A program made the translations under genes and the position numbers. The notes under the pieces are model-generated. The model did no database searches. It was given only the letters and a program-made list of their open reading frames with translations, and was not told the origin of the DNA. Below, piece after piece: positions 37,020-47,346 of a DNA stretch of 64,000 bases (within the stretch, counting starts at the first letter, position 1; each line of letters starts with the position of its first letter). Source of the stretch: Epiperipatus broadwayi (taxonomy: Eukaryota; Onychophora; Udeonychophora; Euonychophora; Peripatidae); contig JAQFVV010000013.1 in the NCBI GenBank assembly GCA_028023455.1, forward strand, positions 12,908,258 through 12,972,257, written 5' to 3'.

Positions 37020-37612
37020 GAGTGTTGCAGATGGGTCCACAATATAGGATGGCACTGAGAGTTGTGGGTTGTATGAAAGTCCAAGTTCGAATCTTGCATA
37101 TTTTACTTATAAAATGCAGGTGTTATGCCTGTACAATGTATTAATTTATATAAATAGTGCATAAAAGGTCTGCCCATCCTTCACATATGCATGTATAAAT
37201 GGACTATTCTCCTGTGCATGAGGGTCAGAATGACTAAATGTCAACATGGGTAGGATGACAACCTTGGCACTAACATGGGCTTTGAACATTCCATCATCAG
37301 ATTTTCAATGAAATGTAAGGTTGAAGAGTTGTGTATTGGAGTAGTTTGAAGCCTGTCCATTAAAGTATGAAGAATGGTTATATTAATATAAAGCTGAGTA
37401 CTGATTGTATATATGTGTGGAGATGGCAATCTGGACCAACTGATGAGTGCTGGTTTAGCACGAATTTATCTTTTCAACATGCATGTGATCAGGTGGGTCA
37501 GCAATATAAAATGGCACTGAGAGTTGTGGGTCATGTGAAAGTCTGAGTTCGCATCCCGCATATATTATATATATAAGTGGAGGTGTTAAGCCTGTACAAT
37601 GTATAAACTTAT
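37020..37612 (+). repeat. Family B repeat (plus), inverted to the previous pair
   Basis: It carries two B-box regions (about 37045-37100 and 37500-37562) and a partial hammerhead at 37431-37464 with CTGATGA and a perfect stem II GTGCT/AGCAC. Stem III, the cleavage site and the closing stem I strand are deleted exactly after GAA. The inverted arrangement with 36262-37015 makes a large foldback. Confidence 0.75.
37500..37562 (+). promoter_or_regulatory. tRNA-like A and B boxes in family B
   Basis: TGGCACTGAGAG (37511-37522) resembles a pol III A box and GAGTTCGCATCCC (37545-37557; GTTCGAATCCC in other copies) resembles a B box, about 30 bp apart. The same pair recurs in every family B unit that is long enough. 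I infer that family B has, or descends from, an internal pol III promoter. Confidence 0.45.
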
Positions 37613-38042
37613 AGCAACTTTTATAATTACATGCCCATTAAAATGAACATCTTTATTTAAACAAAAATATTTTCATTTTTTGTTACAATAAAAATTTAGA
37701 TTATTAATAGAATTGAAGATGCATTAAATAACATGTTTATATCAAAGAGAAACTTTTTTTAATTATAAATAATTTATATTTCAACAATATTAAAAAATAT
37801 TATCTGACAAATTAATTAATATGTAACTCATTTTAAACTTTACTTAAAATATTTATATAAATAATTATTTTCTGTGATTGTTTTTTCTGTTTTTTTTTTT
37901 AATTTCAAATACATGTGTTCAGACACAGGCTATCAGAGTTAGTCATTTTTTGTAATTATGACCTATATTCATATATACTAATAAATTTTATTTTATAATA
38001 CATATATTTTCAATAATTAATATGCAAAATGATATATATATA

Positions 38043-38195
38043 TTGTAATGTTAGGAGCTGGGTTTACTATGTCCTGACAAATTTCCGCAAACATTTCTAA
38101 TTTAAGAGCACCATGTAAATCAGGATATTTACCCAGTGCATATTCCTGAAACTTCTTCTCATCCTTCTTACATTAGCCCTATGGATTATGAGAAA
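38043..38195 (-). pseudogene. Exon-like fragment, unrecognised
   Basis: The minus strand reads KKDEKKFQEYALGKYPDLHG, followed by ALKLEMFAEICQDIVNPAPN, in one open frame of about 43 codons. GC is higher than in the flanks and codon usage looks natural. A stop lies just upstream in frame and no convincing splice borders are seen. I do not recognise the family; it may be a transposon piece or an isolated exon. Confidence 0.3.
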
Positions 38196-38986
38196 AATTT
38201 TAATGGTCATGTTAAAAATAATAAGAGTTCATAATGAAATTATATTATAAATCTAGCGTACCCAGATATTTATCATACCCAAAATAAAATAAATTTCTAA
38301 ATGAGAGAGACTAAAAACTCACATGGAAAATTATAATAACTGTATTTTTATTGTAAAATATAGGGATAAAATTTATGAATTAAATAACTTCCGGCTCTCT
38401 CGTTTACTTATTTTGAAGTTTGTTGTATATTTTCTAAGCATAAAACTGAACTTCTATATCATTTTACAAAATAAATAAATTTATTGTAATTTTCTTATAT
38501 GATTGATGAATAAGTATATATATGCATTTAAAATTAACTTAAAATATCTACAAAATAATATACTCTATTTGATCACATATCACAATTATTGGCATTAGGC
38601 GTGTTTGCTTATAATCAATAACTTATGTTTGTTTTTAAAATACAAAATAAACTTTATTTTATAACTGAGTAGTTGAATTATTTATATATTTGTTGTAAGC
38701 TTAGAGAAACAGGTATTGTACTTAAGATGATGATGATATATACTGACCACAACAATGATGTTGGCAAATATAGCAGTATTTTATATGTTAAGTCAAAGAT
38801 AGATATAAAAGCAAAATGAGAAATATACGTGTTTTTAATAACAGAGAGATGTTTTCCACTTATGACAGAACAAATGTTTTAAAAAATGTTTGAAAAATTA
38901 ATCTCGTTTAATTTATTAGAAGTACTATAATTCTTAATTTGGAATAGTTGCATAAAATATCTGCTCAAGTTTACAATTGAAATATT

Positions 38987-39109
38987 AAAAATTGATAGTC
39001 AAACGTTGGTGGCCGAGTGGTCAGCACAGCTGCCTTACAAGCAGTTGTTTCGGGGTTGCGGGTTCGCTTCCCGGCCGATGCTTTGACACATGAAAAAAAA
39101 AAATTGATA
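38987..39109 (+). mobile_element. tRNA-derived SINE copy C4 with target-site duplication
   Basis: The body (39004-39098) has GTTGGTGGCCGAGTGGTCAG, an anticodon-like hairpin CTGC-CTTACAA-GCAG and GGGTTCGCTTCCC, then an A tail. AAAAATTGATA flanks it at 38987-38997 and 39099-39109. The anticodon-like triplet is TAC. Confidence 0.85.
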
Positions 39110-39401
39110 TATTTATAAGTGTATATTTTAATTTACATTTAACTCTGTTTATTTTAAAGATTATAAGTTTTACTTAAATATAAACATCTCAAATGTGTAT
39201 GCTTATTCCTTCATTATTTCTTCTGAAAAATTATAGATATTCAAATATTTGTGAAAACACTTTATTATCAATAATACTTTTTTAGTGTTATTCTTCGAAT
39301 GAATATTTTTCAAAAATTAGTAATAACTAAAAAAATATAAAATGCTATTGTTGAAAGTTTTAACCTTTTCATCAATAATCCTTTGAAAAACAAAAAAAAG
39401 T

Positions 39402-39515
39402 CAAGCGTTGTTAGCCGAAAGGTCATCGCAGCCGCCTTGCAAGCAAGTAGTTGGTTGCAGACGGTTGTGGATTCGCGTCCCGGCCGATGCTATGACATAT
39501 GAAAAAAAAAAAAAT
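39402..39515 (+). mobile_element. tRNA-derived SINE copy C5
   Basis: This is the same unit as C4, about 300 bp downstream and in the same orientation. The anticodon-like triplet is TGC (loop CTTGCAA). The A tail has about 13 A. The A box is changed (GTTAGCCGAAAGG), so transcription is doubtful. Confidence 0.8.
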
Positions 39516-41079
39516 TAATAATAAAGAAATATCCCTTGAATCAATCAAATTTGCTATAAAGTATACTATAAAAAATTGTTCAGTCCATTTTCCATAAATA
39601 TGACATTTTTAAATTTCTTTCAGGCCTATTTTTGATCTGATAATGAAGCTCCTAATGGCTTTGCTTATTAATTAAAGTAATTATTATTATTTGAGTTGAT
39701 CTCTTAATATTTGATGTATTGTTTCTATAGTAAAATAATTATAAAATAAACTATTAGACAAAAGAGAGAGGTATAATTTTAAGCTAATCTATTATTTCAG
39801 TTCCTTGGAATCTGAATTATGAGAAGATAAATCTTTTCCCTTTCTTTTGTTCAGCAATTTATTTTATCCGTAAGTTCAAATCAAAATAAATAAATAACAA
39901 AGGTGTCATTATTTTTTTATAAGTTTAAAGACAAACTTTTTTATTCCTATTCTGTTCATGAGTCTAGAATATTCTATCTATGTTTTTTTCCATCTTTCTC
40001 AATACCACACTATTAAAGTCAATAATTTTTTTCCCGTTTTTCCAAATTCCAACATAGCATTCTATTAAATAAAACTAATTATTATAGATAAAAATATTAT
40101 GCTTTTTTTTTTTTAAAAATTAATCAGAATGATTTGGTTCTTTTATTTCTTTTTTTATTACACAGATTCATCACTAATATTACTAATATATTTCTTGTAA
40201 TAAAATCAATGAATATATGAGTTGATGCGTATTTGTTTACATTTATTCCACATGCATATATATATACTTCTGCCCTTCTCATAACATGTTATCCATCCAT
40301 GGTCAAGATAAAACGATATTTAATTATTTTAAACGACTATTATTTATCTATATAATTGAATTATATGAAATAATATTTTTAAAGAAAATTAACTAAGTCT
40401 AACATTTATTACATTTTCCTTCATTTTATTTTATTTATTTATTATTCTCCCCCCTTAGTAAATTGTCATTTTAAACTAATTTCTTCAATTTGCCTTTTTT
40501 TTAAAAAAAAACACACAAAAAAAACAATTGTCCTTTAAAATTATTTTCTTTATATTTATGCCCAATTGTTTCTTTTGCTCTCTTCTATTCCCTATATTAC
40601 TTTTCTTGGTTTATCTTTGTGCATCTTTTATTCCATGTCTGATAATTATAACAAATATTAACATCAACAAATCTATTAATCTCAACAAACATTTTCTGAA
40701 GTGAAAACTATAACCATCTAATATTAACATTGTATAAGGAATCAATTCAATAACTTATCACCCATTGAAATAATTCCTATGCAATATTTGCACATGAAAA
40801 GTATGCAACTTAAATACCAATGCTGTCTTTTAAAAAAATTTTAAAAACATTTATTTATCTGCTTGAATCAACTGTAAGTTTCTGGCATTAAATGGTGATC
40901 ATGTGATACATTTGATTATCACACTTTCTTCTACAAGAAAAGCATTTCTTCCACATTCAGAAACAATTTAGTATAGCCTCTTCACTCAATGAAAAAAAAA
41001 TATTGGGTTGTTTTCTATTTCCTAGTGTCAGCCACCTGATGGCACTATTTCTATGTCAATTCCTAGAAATATAGCATTT

Positions 41080-41240
41080 CAGCAGCCTACACCCAACCTA
41101 AGAGGCTCCTTTCTTTCTACACTAAAACACAGAAAGAGTGCTCATGATGGCCTCAGCCAACCTATGAGGCTTCTTTCTATGATAAAACACAGAAAGAGTC
41201 CCCACCGGTCTAGAATTTTTTCTATGCTAAAAGCAGAGAC
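41080..41240 (+). repeat. Short imperfect tandem repeat inside the TIR element
   Basis: The unit AACCTAAGAGGCTCCTTTCT plus CTAAAACACAGAAAGAGT occurs twice at about 60-bp spacing, with a partial third unit. The 70-codon frame 41053-41265 that covers it is explained by the repeat and is probably not a gene. Confidence 0.6.
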
Positions 41241-41594
41241 TAAATACCTTTATTGGCTGCCATAGTTGGTTGTGTTATTAACTTTATCTTAATGCTAGAA
41301 TGTCTATTTTTTCTATACTTTGGTGTGAGAGTGTGTCAATTTTAGCCTGTCATAATTATTTAAAATTTCATTACAAAAGTATTTTTTTTCAAGTGCTCTA
41401 ATCTACTGTTATGTTGTAACATTATTAACAATGTCCTGAAGATTCCATTATGAATGAGTAACTTTCAAAATTGCTTTTAAACGTGAGGAATAGCAATATT
41501 TCGAGGATCATGTGAAAAGTAACGTATTTGGAAGAATTCATCTGTGACAAGTTACTTTATTTATATATATATATGCCCAAACAAAAACAACTTA

Positions 41595-42570
41595 GTGTCT
41601 GATTATTAGTAATTACTTGTCCAAAAAAGAAAACTAATGGGTATTATTTTTTTTACATTTACTATTTAAATAAGATTAGTTTTTATATCTACACACTAAC
41701 AAAAACTACCCAGTTTCTGATTAATTACTGTCCAAAAAAAAAAAATAAAGCAAATTAGTCGGGGTTTGATTTTTAAATGTAGTATTTGAACTACGGTACT
41801 TTTTATATATACACAAGATTTACAAAAAACCCACTTTCTGATTAATTACTGTCCAAAAGAAACGCAAATAGTCAGCTATCATTTTAAAATTTAGTATTTA
41901 AATAATGGTACCTTTTTATATAGACACACTAACAAAAAGAACCCACTTTCTCATTAATTACTGTCCCAAAAAAAAAGCAAATTAGTTGGATTTCATTTTA
42001 AAATTGTAGTGTGAATTTTTTCAATGTTGTGGCTAAATTGAATAATGTAGAATTGCATCTTATTTTCCATTGAAAAAGACTGAAACTTTTTATATATACA
42101 TACACAAAGAAAATAAATCCCACTTTCTGATTAATTACTGTCAATACCCAAAAAAAATATTGTTCGCGGGTATCATTTTTCAATTTAGTATTTAAATAAT
42201 ATTATGGCTTTTGATATCTACACACTAACAAAAACAATCCACTTTCTGATTCATTACGGTTCAAAAAAAAATGCAACATAGTCGGGTATCATTTTGAAAT
42301 GTAGTATTTAAAGAACGGTACTTTTTATATATACACACTAGCAAAAAGAACCCACTTTCTGATTAATTACTGTCCCAAAAAAAAGCAAATTAGTCAGGTA
42401 TCATTTATTTGTAAATTTAGCATGAATGTAGCAATTTTGTGTAAATTGAAAAAAAAATGTATAATTGCATTTTAATTTCGATTAAAAAAATCCCAACTTT
42501 TGACAGATACATACAAATAAAAACAAACAATTTTATGATTAATTACTGTCCAAAAAATGTCAATTATTCG
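41595..42570 (+). repeat. Tandem array with higher-order period of about 409 bp
   Basis: The marker ATTAATTACTGTCC or a close variant starts at about 41602, 41720, 41841, 41953, 42130, 42249, 42362 and 42538. Spacings run 118, 121, 112, 177, 119, 113, 176. The three-step pattern repeats, giving a higher-order unit of 408-410 bp made of two units of 112-121 bp and one long unit of about 177 bp. The long unit carries an extra block ending in an AATTGCAT motif. Confidence 0.8.
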
Positions 42571-43599
42571 GTATCGTTTTAAAATTTAATGTGAATTTCT
42601 AATTATTATTTTTTAAATAGTAATATTATTTACTATTAGTTTCTCTAATTTTCTATTACAAAAACTAAAAAAGCCAATATTTATATAGATAGAATCACAG
42701 GCCCTGCTCAGAATCGTAATATGTATGTGTTTTTGATTAGCATTAACGCCATCATACGGCTGGCTGGCACGAGGAAATAGAAAACAACCAAATATTGTAA
42801 CTAAGGCTCACTAACATGCAAAGTTTGATTAATAAAAAATCTCCTAATACTGAATTAACATAGACTAGATGTAACTTTAGCTCTCCTCCTTGCTACCATT
42901 CTTCTTATATTTTACTTAGCAATACTTTATTCTTGGCTGGGATCAATTTTTTCTTCTACCACAGGCAAAGAACTTTTCAGAAGTAAATAATTATGTTTCC
43001 CAAAATGCAATTAAACAAGAATGAATGCTAGTAGATTTATTTTGGATATAATTTATATAATTATGCATTTGCTTTACATAACTTCACCACTACATAATTA
43101 TTTTTACTCACATAAATTCAGAAAAATCTATTAAGTTCCTTCAATCACTCTTTCATATGGGTTTGATTGAGGATTTCTTATAGATAAAAATACATGTTTA
43201 ATATCTTTCTATTTTATCATGTCTTCCACTTACTAGAAAGAGAATTCCACAATAATTTAAGACATATTGAGAACTAACTATTATTGTAATTTGATGGGTT
43301 TTTTTACAAATGGATTGTACATTTCGTGACTGCTTTTTAAATAAGGCATACCATAATTTATTTGGCAAATACATTGTACATCAACATCAGATAGTGGAAT
43401 TGTTTATAAGATAATAATGGTTCATCTAAATCCAATTCTAATAATCTATTAGGACTTTTAGGAATAATAGGTTCCATAATTTTAACATAACTTCTATTAG
43501 ATAATTTGGATACCATGCACATTTAATTTTAGTGCAAGAAAAATACTCAAATAGATCCCAGGCCAATGAAATATTCTCTGTATGATTTGTTCTGCTTTC

Positions 43600-44560
43600 T
43601 TCAGATGATAATATTCTTTGATCTTATATTGATATAGGTTTTTAAATATAGATAATATCCTGGTATTAGAAAAATTAATATTAAAACAGGCAAAACTCAC
43701 TATACATATTGCCACACACAAGCATAAGACATGTTGGTCATGTGATGTTTATTGGCTTAAAAACCAATATTGTGACTGAATGAATTGAGGGTTCTGATGA
43801 GTGTTACTTCACTGCATTAGCATATTCATCTCTTCTAGTAGTGATGCAATAATTACTCATACCCACACAAGAAGAATTATAAAGGTCATATGAAATCTTA
43901 TAAATTCCTTGAGCTCCTAGAGGATTGAATCTTTAGGCTTGGTTAGAAAATTAATAATTTTTTGATAAAAAGTGTATGCTGTTTTTATGTTATAGTGTTT
44001 TAGAATGCATCCAATACTGTCTGTGGTTCCTTTTATATAAGGAATACAAATCTTAATAGTTGTTCTTTCTTTTTGTTTTCCACTTTTGATATTATTAGCT
44101 TGAAATAAGGTTTGATGTAATCTTTTTATTATAATCATTTGCTAACAATACATTATATTTATTCTTTTAGATATAATCTGAAAGATTTATTGCTCTGATA
44201 AATAGTGTTTTGGCTAACAAAAAATCTAAGCTGGATGATGATGAGAACAAAATTATAGGTACTTGTCAGTATGTGTAGTTTTTCTGAAAATTGAGAATGA
44301 TAAAAAAATTATGTTTTTTTAATAACAAAAACATCAAGAAAGGAAAGTTTTCCATCAGATTCTATTTTCATTGTAAATGTAATATTTGGATGAATATTAT
44401 TTAAATGTGATAAAAAAATCTTCCAAATTATTTTTACCATATTGCCAGATAACAAATGTGTTATCTATATATCTCAGCCAAACAGCAAGTTTTAAAGGTG
44501 CTGATTCTAGAGCACAAATTTCTACATGTTCCATAAACAAATATGAAGATTCCCTATATT
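43600..44560 (-). pseudogene. Penelope-like element, RT to GIY-YIG endonuclease, broken
   Basis: Read on the minus strand from 44560 down: LFMEHVE, WLRYIDNTFVIW (catalytic Y-V-D-D changed to Y-I-D-N), NIHPNITFTM, DGKLSFLDVFV, HTDKYL-like block, LFIRAINL, then the open frame 44138-43917 with IPYIKGTTDSIGCILKHYNI and LTKPKDSIL. After a frameshift, the GIY-YIG domain follows (about 43925-43815) with QGIYKISYDLYNSSCVGMSN and a T-x-R-R-x-E/D-x-x-x-A-V tail. A repeat insertion at 43688-43775 splits the rest, which resumes with INFSNTRIL. The domain order is diagnostic of PLEs. The element is 5' truncated and dead. Confidence 0.85.
43688..43775. repeat. Family A fragment nested in the PLE
   Basis: It starts AACAGGCAAAACTC on the plus strand and includes the CACACACAAGCATAAGAC and GTCATGTGATGTTTATTGG blocks that end family A units. 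It interrupts the PLE endonuclease frame and so is younger than that PLE. It contains no hammerhead. Confidence 0.6.
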
Positions 44561-44880
44561 TTTATGCTACTTTCAATTTATTCAATTTTATATATCTGGT
44601 TTTTTTGTCTAGTTGTGGAATTTTAACTAACATTTATGGTGAAAACTGTTTACAGCCCCTCTACAATTATCTTTATCAACACTGTTTGCAGTGCCTCTAC
44701 AATTATATAGTATTCATTTCCCAGTTGAGAGTTTGTGTGATCAAATTGAAACATTGGAATATCTAATTAAAATCTTACATGGATAAACCCCGCCATATTT
44801 GCTTTTATATCTGTAACCCGTGAAAACATTCGTACAATCAAATATATATATATATATATTAACTAACTAGAGAAAATAAA

Positions 44881-44973
44881 AACAAATCCAATTACTTCTC
44901 TATTCAGCTGCTTTAATATGCTTGTTGAAATATCATATTAAAGCAGCTATTTAGAGAAGTAACTGAGTTTGTT
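44881..44973. repeat. Long hairpin (inverted repeat)
   Basis: The arms (AACAAATCCAATTACTTCTC and its near complement ending GAGTTTGTT) continue through CAGCTGCTTTAATATG, giving a stem of about 38 bp with a loop of about 12 nt. It may be a small MITE or a foldback. No gene is inside. Confidence 0.65.
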
Positions 44974-45482
44974 AATATATATTTTTGTTTGTACCAAATA
45001 TAATTGTATCTTACAATTTATTTATTTTTAACTTTATTAGATTTTCTCCTTCAAAAAGCATTTATTTTTTAACATTTTTTTTTTTTTTAAATTATTTCTA
45101 TTTTAAGACTTTTTTCTAAAAAAAAATATTTCTATTGTTTCTTAAAATGGTTTTAGTTTTGAAATTTTTTAATGCATTATTAAATTTTGGATTCAAATTT
45201 TTACATTATTTAGTAAAGTGTAACTGCTCATATTAATGATTAGATTGAATGATTTATCTAAACTACACATTCTTACCAGAATAGCAGATCTTTGTTTTTT
45301 ATGTAAAAATATCACCTTCTACTAAAGGCAGATGACTGACAACAAAGGTTAGAAATTACTAATGAATTAAAGCTACAAATTTGACAGGCAAAACTCTCCA
45401 TACAGTAGTGCCACTCAGTGCAAGCCAGAGTAATCAATGGATGAAAGAAGGCTGGGCATGAAATCTCTAGACATGCCTACTC

Positions 45483-45532
45483 ATCCAATATCCCCAGACT
45501 AGTTTCTAGCTTTTGGCTTTCGTCAGTGAGGA
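45483..45532 (-). ncRNA. Type I hammerhead ribozyme, family A, AGC/GCT stem II
   Basis: Minus strand: stem I TCCTCA pairs with TGGGGA; the core is CTGACGA (45520-45526); stem II is AGC-CAAAA-GCT; GAAA follows; stem III is AC-TA-GT and then C. The outer stem I strand ATCCAA is lost by a small deletion in this copy. Confidence 0.7.
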
Positions 45533-45921
45533 GCCTGCACCTAGATCTTAAGATCTAATGCAATGCTCCACCAGAAACCTTTTATCTCTAGCTAACTACA
45601 AAACTATGAGTGTAAAATTGAAAACATAATAATAATATTTTCAATCCAAGCTCATTAGCTTATATAGTCATATAGGTCTGAACTTTGTTCAGTACCCATA
45701 CATTTTCATGTCTTTAGTTCTTTAATAACTATAGACAACACTATCCTATTAGGCAGGATTGGTATTAAACCACTAAACATCACATGATCACCATTTCTTA
45801 TGCTTACTCAATCTGTTAAAACAGGAAAAACTCTCCATACAGTAGTGCCACTCAGTCCAACCCAGAGTAATCAATGGATGCAAGAAGGTTTGTGCATAAA
45901 ATCGCTATCTAGTGTCTATTC

Positions 45922-45980
45922 ATCCAATATCCACAGACTAGTTTCTAGCTTTTGGCTTTCATCAGTGAGATGCTTTGGAT
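45922..45980 (-). ncRNA. Type I hammerhead ribozyme, family A
   Basis: The core CTGATGA (45959-45965), GAAA and GUC site are intact. Stem II AGC/GCT and outer stem I ATCCAA/TTGGAT pair perfectly. The inner stem I has two or three mismatches. Confidence 0.65.
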
Positions 45981-46015
45981 CTGAGAGCATTGTACCTAGA
46001 TCTTAGGATCTAATG

Positions 46016-46590
46016 CACTAACCTTCTTGCATCCATTGATTACTCTGGCTTGCACTGAAGGGCATTACTGTATGGAGTGTTTTGCCTGTTTTAACATATT
46101 GAACAAACACAAGAAATGGTGATCATGTGGTGTTTAGTGGTTTAATACCAATCCTGCCTAATAGGATAGCAGTGGCTATGGTTATTAAAGAACCAAAAAC
46201 ACCAAAATGTATGGGTACTGAACTGAGTTTAGACCTATAGAAAAGTATAAGCTATTGAGTTTGTATTGAAAATATTGTGTTTTCAATTTTAGACTCATAG
46301 TTATGTAATTAAGTAGAGATAAAAAGTGACTGCTGGGGGGTTGCATTAGATCTAGGTGCAGTGCTCTCAGATCCAAGGCTCCTCACTGATGGAAGCCAAA
46401 AGCTAGAAACTAGTCTATGGATACTGGATGAGTAAGCATTAGATAGGGATGTTATGCACAAACCTTCTTGCATTTATTCATTACTCTAACTTGCACTGAG
46501 TGGCATTACCATATGGATAGTTTTGCCTGTTTTAACACATTGAGCAAGCATAAGAAATGGGGATCATGTGACATTTAGTGATATAATTAT
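46016..46590 (+). repeat. Family A repeat (plus), inverted to the previous tandem
   Basis: It begins with the reversed ATGCACTAACCTTCTTGCAT block and runs through one unit to about 46590. Its hammerhead (46370-46428) reads CTGATGG, with the last core base changed. Together with 45386-46015 it forms a foldback of more than 1 kb. Confidence 0.75.
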
Positions 46591-46777
46591 TTGCTGTTCA
46601 TGATACTTTTCTTACATTTGCTTAACAATGTAGACCATATTTATACTGCTTTTTGATTTCTTTCATATCCACTCATCTGGAAGTTGTCTATTCAATAAAA
46701 AATTTCAAATTATTATTGCTGCAGTAAATAACAATGATATTTAGCAATGATTATTGTACTCTTTTATCCTCTTTTAT

Positions 46778-47004
46778 TTAACAAGTTTGAATAAAAGAAG
46801 AGGTATTAAGATCAGATGATACCATTTTGTGAATCCATATATTCCTAAACACATAATATACTGTATTATCACAATATTTTAAAACTTCTGATAATTCATA
46901 TAGAATTTCAGCCTTTTTGTTTTTAAAATTACAACAAAATTTTTTTTTAATTTCATCAAGTTTGATGTCTCTGTTAAATCTACATGACTTAATTGGATAA
47001 ATTT
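46778..47004 (-). pseudogene. Protein-like open frame, unrecognised
   Basis: The minus-strand frame reads IKSCRFNRDIKLDEIKKKF, CNFKNKKAEILYELSEVLKY and TVYYVFRNIWIHKMVSS before TAA at 46778-46780. It has no early Met and a stop precedes it. Residue composition looks like a real helical protein rather than random AT-rich translation. Possibly a transposon fragment; family unknown. Confidence 0.25.
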
Positions 47005-47346
47005 ATTATTAAATGTAATCACCTTAATTATTCCTTCTTTATTCAAAAGTTAATTAATTGTTTCATCTATTATAAAAAAAAAGTATCATCTACTATTGCT
47101 TAGTAGAATTATAATGTTAGATTTTAGTTTCATAATTACTTCCAATGTGTCACAAAAAAAAAAACCCACTCGTAACCATGAACAGTAAATAAATATATTT
47201 TCTTTATAATTTTAATTCATCAATAATTTCTAAACTTTGTTGTCAGTTCTTGAACTTTTGCTTTTATATGAAGGTCGTTGTTCGATTATTAAACAGAAAA
47301 TTCCTCTCTTTATTTTTCACTCAAATCAGCATATAACTAAATGTAA

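Larger units (their letters stand above)
40999..42796. mobile_element. TIR-bounded non-autonomous DNA transposon, about 1.8 kb
   Basis: The left end, 40999-41045, starts AATATTGGGTTGTTTTCTAT and continues through TTTCCTAGTGTCAGCCA. The right end, 42747-42796, is its inverted complement with a few changes. The inside holds a short repeat block (41080-41240) and the higher-order tandem array (41595-42570). There is no transposase. I could not settle the target-site duplication. The superfamily is unknown. Confidence 0.65.
45386..46015 (-). repeat. Family A hammerhead repeat, direct tandem (minus)
   Basis: Unit starts are at about 45388 and 45825, and hammerheads are spaced 439 bp apart. The first unit is complete. 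The second stops shortly after its hammerhead, where the sequence reverses. A 68-codon plus-strand frame across it is chance. Confidence 0.8.

Noticed and set aside
39004-39098. Functional tRNA gene
   Set aside because: The acceptor ends do not pair, an A tail and target duplication are present, and five dispersed copies exist: a SINE.
41053-41265. 70-codon ORF as a gene
   Set aside because: It is produced by a short tandem repeat inside the TIR element and has no family.
43370-43525. Minus-strand reading with EPIIPKSPNRLLELDLDEPL after the PLE
   Set aside because: Protein-like, but it has no family and no splice support and does not match PLE C-termini. Kept only as a note.
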